This document shows, piece after piece, positions 21,315 through 33,500 of a stretch of 64,000 bases of DNA. Source of the stretch: Medicago truncatula (lineage: Eukaryota; Streptophyta; Magnoliopsida; Fabales; Fabaceae). The notes under the pieces are model-generated. The model was not told the DNA's origin, did no database searches, and saw nothing but the letters and a program-made list of their open reading frames with translations. The stretch spans positions 30,046,576 to 30,110,575 of the forward strand of contig NC_053043.1 in NCBI RefSeq assembly GCF_003473485.1, written 5' to 3'. Numbering within the stretch: position 1 is the stretch's first letter; each line of letters starts with the position of its first letter. Position numbers and translations under genes: made by a program.

Positions 21315-22159
21315 GGGTCTGTTTGGTAAGCCCACTAAATGAGCTTATAGCTTATAACTTATATATAGCTTATAAGCTCGTTTGACAAAAAAAGCTTTGT
21401 TTGGTAATGATCTCTAACCACGAGCTTATAGCTTATTTCACGAGCTTATAAGCTATTTTTCAGAAGCTATTCCAAGTAGCGTTTGAGCTTATAGCTTATC
21501 ATCTTTTATTCCATTTATACCATTATTATTTTATCTAAAAACCAATTTTACCCATTATAATTTATCACTCCTATAATTAAAAATAACACATTAATTATTG
21601 TAATAAATACCATGCCTTAAAAAAGTCTCGTTAGATTTAAACGAATATAATTTATACCGTACATTTAAACGAATATAACCTTTTGTAACAAAAAAAAAAA
21701 AACGAATATAACCTTTGGTTAAATTTTTTTTGCATCATACATGTAACATTTGTGTTTTTAATCTTTTATCATGACTACATGATTTTTATACAATTGTGTT
21801 AGCTTTTGCTAAAATAAAATACAACTGTGCTACGTGTATATATACAATTATAATTTTTTCTTTTTGATAAGAAATATACGATTGTTTTTTATTTTATTTT
21901 AAAAATAAATTTTTATAAATTATAAAAACTGAAAAAAAGAATAAATTTAAAATAAAACTTAAAAAACACTAATTTAATAATATATAAAATATGTACTAAA
22001 TTAAAACAATTAAATTATCAATTGTCCTTTTAAGTCATTTTACCTTTATTAGTTAGTTGAACCGCTAATTTTACCAAACACTTTAATTAGCTTATTACTC
22101 ATCAGCTATAAACTATCAGCTAGCTTATAAGCTATCCACTATTTTTACCAAACAGAGCC
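21315..22159. mobile_element. hAT-like MITE with GGCTCTGTTTGGTAA ends
   Basis: Left GGGTCTGTTTGGTAA and right TTTACCAAACAGAGCC are inverted copies. Sub-terminal arms carry repeated AGCTTATAGCTTAT and ATAAGCTAT motifs in both orientations. About 845 bp, AT-rich and non-coding. CGAAG is near both ends, but a clean 8-bp target duplication is not visible. It is inserted in the gypsy internal region. Confidence 0.65.
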
Positions 22160-22729
22160 GAAGAGAATTTTCACAATAAAACTGATATGGGTATAGCAAA
22201 ATCACTCAGACCACAAGAAATTATTTTCATGTACATAATCATCCTTAAACAGCCATTTTGGAAGAAACTCTTTTTTTTTTTTTTTTAATGTCACAATAAA
22301 CACAACAAAAACAAGTTGCTTACCTTTCGCAACAAAACAAAACCAAAAATTAAAATTCAAGGGAGTTTGAAAACACTACGACACTTACTAGACTAGACAC
22401 TTTATTGTCTCCCCCCATACTTGGGTTAAACATTGTCCTCAATGAAACAAAAACAAAAGAAAAAGGGAAAAGGAAAGCTCACAATTTCAGTAGTTTTTGG
22501 GGGCAGGACTATCGCGCATGACCGTGCGCTCCTAGGCACGGACCGTGCACAACTCTAGTCACAAAGCTTCAAAAATTTTCTTTTCTTTCTCATTTTTGGA
22601 CAATCCACCTACAAAATAAAATAAAACAACACAAAACAAAATAAAAGAAAAACAATTAAACTCGTGGGTTGCCTTCCACGCAGCGCTCTTTTTAACGTCA
22701 TTAGCTTGACGATCAAAAGGTTTCTCTAC

Positions 22730-23510
22730 CCTATACTAAACCTTTAACAAAGGGACAATGACATTAAACTGAAACTTGCTCCTAAGTCACACATGGCTTT
22801 TTCAATGGTTTTGGATCTTATGACAAATGGTATGGAAAACTCCCTGGATCCATAAGTTTAGGTGGCAATTTATTTTGGATGATTGCACTACATTCATCCG
22901 TAAGGTTCACCGTCTCATCCTCCTCAATTTTTTCTTTTGTTAGAAGGAACATTAATGTAGAGCTTGTTTAGTATTTCAAAAAAATTCCTAAATTGCTCAT
23001 CTAACTTAGACTTAGCAAACCTTTGTGGGAAATGAATTTTTGGCTTACATGGTGGTGGTGCGTTCGGCTTTTCACTTTCTACCTTGGTTTCCTTACCTTG
23101 TGACTCATTACTCTCATTTTCAACATCACTTGTCTTGGGTTTCCCTACGGGGTCCTCTAGTTGCCTACCATTTCTAAGTGTAATAGCATTCATTTGGTTG
23201 GTTTTGGGTTGGCTAACTTGTTGGGCTACTTGAGAGATTTGAGTCTCTTGCATTTTGTTGTGAGTAGCAATGGATTCCACTTTTGATGTAAGCTTGACAA
23301 GAGAGTCATTCAAAAATCCAGTTTGATTTTAAGTTCTTGTAACTGCTTGGATTGACCCATTACATAATTTACTAGCAAAAGTTCCAAGCTAGATTTTTTA
23401 GGGACTTTTTGGTTGTTTGCAAAATCGGATGGTGTTATTTGTTGTCCAAAAAGATTTTGATTATATTGAGCATAGTTTACTTGCTCAGGACTTCCAACAA
23501 CACTACCTAA
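22730..23510 (-). pseudogene. Gypsy gag and protease relic
   Basis: The best open part (23313-22924, 129 codons) has MNDSLVKLTSKVESIATHNK, METQISQVAQQVSQ-like text, QMNAITLRNGRQLEDPVG and IHFPQRFAKSKLDEQFRNF, the hallmark of gag from Athila/Tat-type gypsy elements. Upstream (to about 23510) the frame continues past a stop with QVNYAQYNQN-like text. Downstream (about 22910-22730), DETVNLTDECSAIIQNKLPP and KLMDPGSF lead into a broken retropepsin, where the catalytic region is interrupted by stops. Nothing of the polymerase follows. Non-functional. Confidence 0.8.
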
Positions 23511-23514
23511 TTAG

Positions 23515-24138
23515 CATTCAACATCAGTATGACCAAATATTCACGTCTTGGGATCTGAGGAATAGTTCCATTTTTCCTTTCCAGAAATAATAGTTCTTTT
23601 CATTGAAGAATGGTGGTCTTGTGCATGATAGAACTTCTGATATATACTTTTCTTTTGACATTGCCTTCTTCCTGAATCTTTTCCTCCAACACTTGTTAGG
23701 TGTTTTAGTTGTAGAGCCTGGGCTCTGATGCCAATTGAAGTAGCAATAAACGTCACAAGAAAGGGGGGGGGGGATTTGAATTGTGACCCTTTTAAAAATT
23801 ATTCCTGAAAGTTAAGTTTAGATTTATATACCCAAGAATGTTCTTGGTGTATGTTAGTTCAACAAGATTAGAGTATATAACAATTAATTGATTTAGAAGA
23901 GAACGTTCTGAAGAATGATTATAAGCAGAATGAGAAAATGATGTTAAGTTAAAATATATGATTATTTTAACAAGGACCAGAATGTTCTGGAGAATGATTA
24001 ATATATGACAGAATGATAAAACAATAATATATATTGATTTTAATCTTTAGTCAAATATTTAAGCAATTGTTTTATCTTGGACAAGAATGTTTTGGAGATT
24101 AATATAAATGTGATAAACATGTGTGTATTGTGTAACTT

Positions 24139-24207
<69 letters not shown>

Positions 24208-25238
24208 ATAACATTGGAGAGTTATCCTCGTTCACCAAACCCGGCTACTTCCAATTCCCACACCTCGTGTGAGATTATCCACTATAGTTGTCTTGCTAAC
24301 AGAAACTTCTGACTAGCACTATAAGATCTTGATCACACCAGATCAGTCCGTTACACCTGTATTATCAACCTCAACAGGCTTCTACAATTCTTTGCACACT
24401 AGCAAAAGGAAGGTTGAAATTTTCTATCTCAAAACTATTAACCCCAATAGACTTTGAGAAATACAACACACTTTGTATGATGAAATTTCTTTGGATCAAA
24501 TAAATACTCAATACTTTGTTTGAGTTTTACAATAGCAAATTCGAAAGAGAAGATCCAAGAGATATAGTGAGAGAGCTTGGAATTTGCTTTATTTGCGAAG
24601 AGCTTTGTTTGTAGTGATGATTTTCACTTAGAGAGATATTAGCTTGCAAAAGTCTTGGTTATAACCTTCAAAAGCCCTTGTATTTATAGGTGAGGAGTGT
24701 CTTAGTGATCAAGGGAGAAAATAGAGTTGTTGGACACGTTTTTGATAGCTATCCAAAGTCTCAATTGATTTCTCTTTTCTTCTTTAAAATAGCCAGAACG
24801 TTCTTAGAATGTTCTGTCTGAATTGCCTTACTTTGAAAGCACTGTTGCTTTCTTGCGCGTGAGAGAACCAACTGTAATGAGCTGTTTAACTTGTCGCTCA
24901 ATTCTGATGAGGTCATGTCCTTTTGCTTTAGTGATGTCATGCCTTAGTAAGCCATGTGATCTTATCCATGAGATATCAATGGACTTTCTTTTCCAAATAG
25001 GCTTAAAGCTTTTCTTATGGCCGAATAGACATTTATTAAAACATAACCAGCCATGCTTACACATTGTGCAGACTTGTTTATCTTTGATGTACTGTTTCAC
25101 TTTCATCGTATTTTCCAGAACGTTCTTAGTTCATTCTCATGAAACAAATTCTCACAAAACGAATTAGTAGATAACAAGATTAAATAAATATAATATGTTT
25201 GTAATCTTTAAACATCAAATAAGGATTTTTTCTCAACA
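23515..25238 (-). mobile_element. Truncated Ty1/copia element: 5' LTR, PBS and gag start
   Basis: On the minus strand, an LTR of 1503 bp (25238 down to 23736) begins TGTTGAGAAAAAATCC and ends TTGCTACTTCA. It is followed at once by TTGGCATCAGAGCC, the usual primer site matching initiator tRNA-Met. A gag start follows (about 23670-23525), with motifs RPPFFNEKNYYFWK and MELFLRSQDV typical of copia gag. Then the sequence switches abruptly into gypsy gag. The rest of the copia element, including its other LTR, is gone. The LTR includes a run of twelve G at 23763-23774 and a (TA)n(GA)n tract at 24143-24203. Confidence 0.78.
24143..24203. repeat. Compound (TA)n(GA)n microsatellite
   Basis: About 30 bases of TA repeats followed directly by about 30 bases of GA repeats, inside the copia LTR. 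Confidence 0.9.
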
Positions 25239-26500
25239 CACTCATGTTCATCGTAGACATAGAGATTAAGGAGAAGGAGAAGAACATGAAAGTAAATAGC
25301 TGAAAATAAAAGTGCAGAATTTTAAAGAACAAGAAAATAAGAACTTTTATTCAAAGAAATAGTTGTCACATAAAATTTCCAAGAACAAAAGATGAATTAT
25401 ACAAGTCTGATGGGGGTGCAGTTATCATGCATAAGGCATCCTTATGCACCCTGCATAAATCACAGCCCATTAACTGGTAGCCCAACATAATTGCTTCTTA
25501 CACCCCAACCCATTTTGTCATACATCCCCAAGCGAAACCACAATTCCAGAATCTAAACCACTAATTTCTTCCGACTCAGCGCATAATACACTAAAATTAC
25601 AGAATCTAAAACCAAAACTCAAAATTCCCAATTCCTTGAAACCCACCTGACCTAATGCTACTGTATCAGGTAGCATGAAAGAGGGCACAATATATAAATA
25701 ATTTCCCAATCCACTTAATTTTAAAGATAGAAAATGATGAATTTACTTTGAAACAAGACAATGTCAATAAAACACTGTAAGAGTGCATTACTGCATTGTA
25801 CTTTAAACTCCTACTAGACAACTTTCATATGAATAATTGAAAATATCATAACAGACTGATTAGTACCTGAACTAAGTAAAGCTTGCAAAGTGGCTTAGAT
25901 GATTTGATAATATGATTTGATAGTTTTGTATGTGATACTAACATAATTGTGTAATGGTTTTTAATGAAATTATTATTGTTACATAGTTTTAAATAATGAT
26001 TAAGATGTTATACACTGAAATTATTACTGAAACCATAATTATGGTTTAATGGTTTTGATAATCTTCTATGAGAAACCAAAATAATTGTCTAATGGTTTTG
26101 TGAAGTGTTTATGCATGGTGCATAAGGAATTGACTTATGCATAATAACTTCTCCCGTCTGATGGCTCCTCTCTAGCTAAAGGAACAACATAAAATTGCAC
26201 TAAATCAGAGCATAAATTTGTACTATATCGGCGCATAAATTTGCACTAAATCAGCACATAAATATGCACCAAATTAGCACATAAATATGGCAGAATTTTC
26301 CTCTTTTTAGCTTTCTTATCAAACAAGCTTTAATCATACATCTTAATCCATTCTTTTGTTCAAAGACTCGATCTTTCATCATATTTGATCCTTAAATAAA
26401 AACAAACAAATTTAAAGTAAAATAGTTCTAAAAGCAAACTAAATCAAACTAAATTTTATAAAAATAAACACCTAAGAACCGCTAAATTATTGACTTATCA
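25239..26500 (-). repeat. 5' LTR remnant of the gypsy element
   Basis: Begins in mid-LTR at CACTCATGTTCATCGTAGAC, equivalent to about 20002 of the other LTR, and ends ATTATTGACTTATCA at 26500 followed by the target duplication CCCAT. The left part was lost where the copia piece joins. A 742-bp transposon with a 9-bp target duplication splits it at 25414-26155. Confidence 0.8.
25405..26164. mobile_element. Mutator-like non-autonomous element, 9-bp target duplication
   Basis: The element is 25414-26155 (742 bp), flanked by GTCTGATGG at 25405-25413 and 26156-26164. Its ends are GGGTGCAGTTATCATGCATA and (right side, complemented) GGGAGAAGTTATTATGCATA, inverted repeats of about 22 bases. Comparison with the other LTR, which lacks it, confirms the insertion site. 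A 9-bp duplication is the mark of the Mutator superfamily. No transposase is visible; a 63-codon minus-strand frame (25709-25518) is not recognised. Confidence 0.8.
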
Positions 26501-26849
26501 CCCATGTTCCGGCTCATTTGGCCCACTCCGAGCGCAATACTGTTTGGATGGAGGAGGTGCCTATAGCCATCCATAACTTGTATTTTCATGATTTACTAAA
26601 TTAATTTATTTTCTCCTTTAGTCAAAAAAAAAAAAAAAAAAAAGAGATGAGAAGGGGAAACAACTAGTGCATAGCAAAGACGCTGTCGGGTTTGTAATTT
26701 GTACATTTTCAATTGGGATCAGATGTTGAACTGTTTTTATTTATGTGGGTTACAGAATCAATGTCATGTTTGAACGACTTGTAAAGAATGGAATATGCTA
26801 ATGCAAACTTGATAAAGAAGAATTGATGGAAGCCAAGAGCTTATTATGA

Positions 26850-28790
26850 AGGAAGTATCACAAAAGATTGAGAAGGATTCAATTCTTCTGGGTGCTACTG
26901 CAGTTGAAGACAAACTTCAAAATGGGGTATGTTACGAGTAGTGTTTTTCCTTCTGTCTCTAGAGGGAAACTAATACTGCTATTTAATTTTTTAAAGTTAA
27001 TATTTGTGTACTTTAAAATTAACCATGCCTTATGTTGTCATAAGAACATGCGAAAGTTCTCTAGTTTTGTTCTTATTATTGAATTTGCATTTGTTTATAC
27101 ATTGCCGAGGTTTCTAGGTTGAGCTAGTTTTTGAGTGAGATCCAAGTCAATTTAATACCTATGAGTCTGTTTTTCATATAGGTTCGTGAATGCATTGACA
27201 AGCTAGCACGGGCTGGAATTAAGTTATGGGTATTGACTGGTGATAAAATAGAGACATCAATCAATGTTGCATACTGTGTTTCACAAATCAGGTATTAACT
27301 CGTAAACTTATTTCAATTTAAGTTTTTAGGTGTCAAAAACGTGTTAACTTGGAGATAAACTCGGTTTTTGGTAAAATCAGAATGTTTGACGAATTGGACT
27401 GAGTTAACACGTGTTAAACTCGTGTGAACTCGACTGAGTTTACATTTAAAAAACACTTCTTTTATTTTGGGCTATTTTTTTGGTCCATTTACTTTCAAAA
27501 CCCAATTCTTTTTTCAAGTCCAAGTTACTTAAATTAATGTTGAAGTGAGTTCAAGTCATGTCTTTGGTTCTAATATTGAAAACCTTTTATCATCTGGAGA
27601 AGAATTTGTTCAAGTTAGAGATGAAGAGACCGATGATAATGATGTTATGAAATTTTAGAAGGACTGAACTTTTGAAGAAATTAACTAGTTTATTTTTTGG
27701 ATAGTTTTATTAACAACTTTAGATGTGAAACTTGCTTTATTGGATTATTTAGAGTCTAATAAAACTTACGATTTTGCAAGTTAATTTTCTGTTTTGATGC
27801 TCAAAGGAACATAACTCTTTATAATAGTGGTTATGTATACTTTGTCTTTATAATTGTGTCATATTTTGCGCTATTAGCCTATTTACAGTATTATGTTAGC
27901 TTACATATGTCATGTATATAGTAAATTTTATATATTTTTAACTTTAGGTAATCTCGTATGGGTTTACGAGTCGAGTTTACGATATCATATCACCGTAAGA
28001 TATAGTGGCCTTTTGCCTATCAAAGTTTGGCCTATTTGATTTGGATGTATGTTGTGATGGAAGTGAGTTGATTCTGCATGCAATTAAGGCCCTAGGTCCC
28101 AAAAAAATAAGTATGAAATTTGGGCCCCAATTTTTTTTAGGGGTCTATTAGGCCCTAAAAAAATTACTTAGCTTTTTATATCAAATTTAATGTTTATATA
28201 TATTTATTAGTTAAGATCTAAATTGTAGGTTCGCCCTAGACCACCAAAATCTCAAAATCGGCCCTGGTAATCTCCCAAGCAAAGAGCACTTGTATGTTCT
28301 CCCTTATTTCTTTCACGACAAGTTCAACTTTCAGAAGTTTTATCTCTTATTATTAGTTTTCATACTTGCACTTAGTAGTATATTCTTAGTTGTAAAATGA
28401 AATGGAACTGTAGAATTTTATTTTATTTGAAGATTACTTTAGCGAATGTGTCAGAGAGATCACTGGAAAATAATATACATATATATATATATATATGTAT
28501 ATTATGGTGATTGAAACATGTTCACATTCTAAAGACATTTCTATTAAAATTATGCAGGTTACAAGACTAGTAAAGATTAAAACAGGAATATTGCCTTTGG
28601 TTTCACTCTATTCTTGTATGAGATCTATGCCTCATTGTCAGGGCAAGTTACATACAATGATTTGTTCCTTTCACTGTGTAATGTATTCTTCACTTCCCTT
28701 CCTGTAATTGTCTTTGGAGTATTTGACCAAGAAATATGTCTCTGCTAGATTATGTCTCCCTCAAGAGATTTACACAGTTGCATTCCCCAT
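26850..28790 (+). pseudogene. P4-ATPase (phospholipid flippase, ALA-type) gene remnant
   Basis: Three recognisable pieces. About 26852-26926 encodes [20 protein letters not shown] followed by KLQNG. After a GT-AG intron, 27182-27291 encodes [20 protein letters not shown] and [16 protein letters not shown], the conserved region just after the nucleotide-binding domain including the TGDK motif. 28560-28790 encodes [29 protein letters not shown] and [15 protein letters not shown], the late transmembrane region; it has a stop just before it, and a frame change leads to [10 protein letters not shown]. The coding segments between (hinge GDGxNDV part and first of the late membrane helices) are absent. 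In the family these proteins move phospholipids to the cytosolic leaflet. Here it is dead. Confidence 0.85.
27292..28540. other. Repeat-filled intron or insertion inside the flippase remnant
   Basis: At 27550-27660 a plus-strand frame with FGSNIENLLSSGEEFVQVRD and an acidic tail resembles the C-terminal end of hAT-family transposases; this is a weak guess. At about 28075-28270 a decayed repeat with GGCCCTAGGTCCC and GGGGCCC... text is present. A palindromic (TA)n stretch lies at 28470-28504. It replaces the coding exons expected between 27291 and 28560. Confidence 0.35.
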
Positions 28791-29540
28791 TGCTTGACTA
28801 GAAGCCATGACCTTTGTTAAACTATAAAGATATCTTACTATTTCATCAAAGTGTTCTTGGGGTTAATGATATAATCATTTGACCAAATGCCAAATTTAAC
28901 TTTTAATGACAATTTTTTAGTGGGGATAAACTAATTGTCAAAAAGCATTTTCTTTCTTCTTCTTGATACAAACTTTCCATTGCCGTTAACGATAAATAAT
29001 CTCCGTCAAAAAATCTATGGGACACATAAGGTGAAATTCTCACTTTTCAATCATTTTTTTTTTTACAAAAAAGTTACAATTGAACTCCTAACCATTAATT
29101 TAAGGGTTCAAATCCTTTACAAAAATTGGTTTTAGTGCCTATTACCTATTATCCATAAAAAAAAAAAAAATTGCAATGGCAAGTTTGATTCTTAAGAGAT
29201 GGAATAATTATTGATCATATTTTACTTATTTTGGTCAAACTCTGAATTACCAGCACTTTTTTTCTCCGAGAACCGGAGAGTTAACGCACGAAAATAATAT
29301 AATACTCAAATGTCTGGTAAATGTATGGAGTGCACATTGTGAACTTCGCATATAATGATCATTAAAATGTCCTTAAATCCCTTAAAAAAAAGAAAAGCCC
29401 ATAAATATATTGTCTTACCATAGCAGCTACTAAATATATTTATTTTTAGCCTTCTGCTTACGTTGGCACGACCAGGTCCTAGAGTTGTGCCACATACAAG
29501 AGTGGCTAGGCTGCAGTTTTGGTTGATGTTTTTGTGTTAT

Positions 29541-29728
29541 GGGGTGATTAACAGGGCTATGTGTGTGAAATTTGAGGCCAAAGTTCATAAGAGATTTAAC
29601 ATTATTATATAAAATATGGAGTGATTTTTTTTAGTCATTTCCTCTAAATAAAGACGGGGTGATTAACTGGGCTATGTGTAGGAAATTTGAGGCCAAAAGT
29701 CATAAGAGATTAATATTATATAAAATTA
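29541..29728. repeat. Tandem duplication, period 115 bp
   Basis: GGGGTGATTAACWGGGCTAT through CATAAGAGATT occurs at 29541-29595 and again at 29656-29710, with TATATAAAAT following each. No function is apparent. Confidence 0.7.
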
Positions 29729-30215
29729 TATTTCCTTGATCTTCTCAACATAGTGAAATTGATCAAAAAAGTTGTCTTTTCTGATCTAGTAATCTTGATA
29801 CTAAGAATTACTTCAGTTTCTCTGAGATCTTTCATATCAAAGTTGTTGCTCAACAATGATTTCACATAATTTACAACATGAATCTTTGAACTAAATATGA
29901 GCAAGTCATCTACATAAAGACATATGATCGTGCAAATGTTATATTCGTACTTGTAGTAAATACATTTGACACTTTCATATTCACTTTATACTTATTCGAT
30001 ATCACTAGATTGCCAAATTTGTCATCCTTAGGAGTTTAATTTTAGACCATACAAAGATTATCTAACTTACAAACCTTGTTTTCTTGTCCATGAATCACCA
30101 AACCTTCAAGTTGTTCCATATTGATTTATTCTTCTAGTTCACCATTTAAAAAGGCAGCTTTCACATTCATTTGATGTACTATTAAATTATAAAAATCTTT
30201 TTAAGAGTTCAAACA
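29716..30215 (-). pseudogene. Ty1/copia reverse transcriptase relic
   Basis: Reading on minus from 30215: IVHQMNVKAAFLNGELEE, then a stop, NMEQLEGLVIHGQENKVCKL, followed by several breaks. After that comes MLIFSSKIHVVNYVKSLLSN, NFDMKDLRETEVILSIKITR and LRRSRKYNFI. These are the RVT_2 hallmarks of copia pol: the VHQMDVKTAFLNG and the YVDDML/FDMKDLG regions. Stops and shifts make it non-functional. No LTR was recognised on either side. Confidence 0.85.
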
Positions 30216-30235
30216 AAATAATGCAGAGAGATAAT

Positions 30236-30516
<281 letters not shown>

Positions 30517-30540
30517 AAGCAAAACGCTCAACCCCTAAAT

Positions 30541-33500
30541 CATAAAGACAACAAAACACAAATGTTTATGTTTATATTGAATAAAAAACACCTAGCCCAA
30601 GCCAAGAAGACAAGAAATTGTAGCAGCAGCCACACATAGAACAACATCCAGACCAACACCGAAGGCAAGCTATCAATCCACCACCTAAAGTCTCCTCTTA
30701 AGGCATTCCCTTAGATTCCAACACCACTCATAGTATAGACATGCATGTAACAATCCTCAATCTACTCAAAGACAAATGCGAAGATAGTAGCTCAATTTCA
30801 TCCACAATGTCATCAATATCCATCGCCTTATGATCAAAGATTCTCCCATTACATTTTCTCCAAATTACCCATAAAGGGGTATGCCAAATAAACTGAAACC
30901 CTTTCATGAGATGCTTAGATCTTGCCCCGTTGCTCCAACACTCCAAATGTACCAACAAACAATTTGGAGTAGCAAAATTAAAATCAAGTCATATGAGAAA
31001 TTTTCGCCACACAATAGATACCACCTCACAATGAAAAAAAATGTGTGGAGGTTTCTACACCATTATTACATAACACACAATCTAGAGGACCCTGCGACGG
31101 CAACAACTTACAAATCGCAAGGTTATTTCGTGTTAGGATATGATCACATAGGAGCATCCAAGAGAAAACAACCACCTTGGATGACATACGTCTCTTCCCT
31201 AAATATTTGAATACCCACTCCTCCACCCTACTTAACTCATCATCAACAAGAAACATCTCCTCTAGAAACTTATAGGAATATTTAACCGAAAAACCCCACC
31301 CTTCTTCGACATCCAGACCAAGCCAAGAAGACAAGAAATTGTAGCAGCAGCCACACATAGAACAACATCCAGACCAACACCGAAGGCAAGCTATCAATCC
31401 ACCACCTAAAGTCTCCTCTTAAGGCATTCCCTTAGATTCCAACACCACTCATAGTATAGACATGCATGTAACAATCCTCAATCTACTCAAAGACAAATGC
31501 GAAGATAGTAGCTCAATTTCATCCACAATGTCATCAATATCCATCGCCTTATGATCAAAGATTCTCCCATTACATTTTCTCCAAATTACCCATAAAGGGG
31601 TATGCCAAATAAACTGAAACCCTTTCATGAGATGCTTAGATCTTGCCCCGTTGCTCCAACACTCCAAATGTACCAACAAACAATTTGGAGTAGCAAAATT
31701 AAAATCAAGTCATATGAGAAATTTTCGCCACACAATAGATACCACCTCACAATGAAAAAAAATGTGTGGAGGTTTCTACACCATTATTACATAACACACA
31801 ATCTAGAGGACCCTGCGACGGCAACAACTTACAAATCGCAAGGTTATTTCGTGTTAGGATATGATCACATAGGAGCATCCAAGAGAAAACAACCACCTTG
31901 GATGACATACGTCTCTTCCCTAAATATTTGAATACCCACTCCTCCACCCTACTTAACTCATCATCAACAAGAAACATCTCCTCTAGAAACTTATAGGAAT
32001 ATTTAACCGAAAAACCCCACCCTTCTTCGACATCCAGACCAAGCCAAGAAGACAAGAAATTGTAGCAGCAGCCACACATAGAACAACATCCAGACCAACA
32101 CCGAAGGCAAGCTATCAATCCACCACCTAAAGTCTCCTCTTAAGGCATTCCCTTAGATTCCAACACCACTCATAGTATAGACATGCATGTAACAATCCTC
32201 AATCTACTCAAAGACAAATGCGAAGATAGTAGCTCAATTTCATCCACAATGTCATCAATATCCATCGCCTTATGATCAAAGATTCTCCCATTACATTTTC
32301 TCCAAATTACCCATAAAGGGGTATGCCAAATAAACTGAAACCCTTTCATGAGATGCTTAGATCTTGCCCCGTTGCTCCAACACTCCAAATGTACCAACAA
32401 ACAATTTGGAGTAGCAAAATTAAAATCAAGTCATATGAGAAATTTTCGCCACACAATAGATACCACCTCACAATGAAAAAAAATGTGTGGAGGTTTCTAC
32501 ACCATTATTACATAACACACAATCTAGAGGACCCTGCGACGGCAACAACTTACAAATCGCAAGGTTATTTCGTGTTAGGATATGATCACATAGGAGCATC
32601 CAAGAGAAAACAACCACCTTGGATGACATACGTCTCTTCCCTAAATATTTGAATACCCACTCCTCCACCCTACTTAACTCATCATCAACAAGAAACATCT
32701 CCTCTAGAAACTTATAGGAATATTTAACCGAAAAACCCCACCCTTCTTCGACATCCAGACCAAGCCAAGAAGACAAGAAATTGTAGCAGCAGCCACACAT
32801 AGAACAACATCCAGACCAACACCGAAGGCAAGCTATCAATCCACCACCTAAAGTCTCCTCTTAAGGCATTCCCTTAGATTCCAACACCACTCATAGTATA
32901 GACATGCATGTAACAATCCTCAATCTACTCAAAGACAAATGCGAAGATAGTAGCTCAATTTCATCCACAATGTCATCAATATCCATCGCCTTATGATCAA
33001 AGATTCTCCCATTACATTTTCTCCAAATTACCCATAAAGGGGTATGCCAAATAAACTGAAACCCTTTCATGAGATGCTTAGATCTTGCCCCGTTGCTCCA
33101 ACACTCCAAATGTACCAACAAACAATTTGGAGTAGGAAAATTAAAATCAAGTCATATGAGAAATTTTCGCCACACAATAGATACCACCTCACAATGAAAA
33201 AAAATGTGTGGAGGTTTCTACACCATTATTACATAACACACAATCTAGAGGACCCTGCGACGGCAACAACTTACAAATCGCAAGGTTATTTCGTGTTAGG
33301 ATATGATCACATAGGAGCATCCAAGAGAAAACAACCACCTTGGATGACATACGTCTCTTCCCTAAATATTTGAATACCCACTCCTCCACCCTACTTAACT
33401 CATCATCAACAAGAAACATCTCCTCTAGAAACTTATAGGAATATTTAACCGAAAAACCCCACCCTTCTTCGACATCCACCACCAAGCGTCATCATAACCC

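Larger units (their letters stand above)
19420..26505 (-). mobile_element. Ty3/gypsy (Athila/Tat-like) retrotransposon, internally deleted, nested insertions
   Basis: The pair CCCAT (19420-19424 and 26501-26505) is a perfect 5-bp target duplication around an element running 19425-26500 on the minus strand. The 3' LTR is 19425-20540; the 5' LTR is the remnant 25239-26500. A polypurine tract (read on minus, AAGTATGGGGGAATT) abuts the 3' LTR at 20541-20555. Gag and protease relics lie at about 22730-23510. Reverse transcriptase, RNase H and integrase are missing, so the element was internally deleted. A typical gypsy 3' non-coding phrase, GTGGGTTGCCTTCCACGCAG, is at 22665-22684. A truncated copia piece (about 23515-25238) sits between gag and the 5' LTR. 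Confidence 0.8.
18850..26645 (+). pseudogene. LINE 3' end with RNase H-like domain, split by an LTR element
   Basis: The end of a plant L1-type LINE lies in two parts, about 18850-19424 and 26501-26645, separated by the gypsy insertion 19425-26500. Joining them keeps the frame: YLVKEIQSSYCNFDICHILF and RRGNKVAH before the break, VPAHLAHSERNTVWMEEVP and IAIHNL after it, then a stop at about 26604. The pattern HRRGNKVAHxxA...W is the conserved end of the RNase H-like domain found at the C terminus of many plant non-LTR elements. A 20-base A tail follows at about 26624-26643. The upstream part is decayed, with stops and shifts. Confidence 0.7.

Noticed and set aside
21315..22159. Exact hAT target duplication
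   Set aside because: CGAAG is close to both ends, but no single 8-bp direct repeat fits the borders, so only the inverted ends are claimed.
26868..27122. 84-codon plus-strand frame as a small gene
   Set aside because: It is in a shifted frame over the first flippase exon and runs into its intron; the proper frame there reads [10 protein letters not shown].
30881..33373. Four identical 109-codon plus-strand genes
   Set aside because: They are antisense to the LINE zf-RVT coding sequence in each 721-bp unit.
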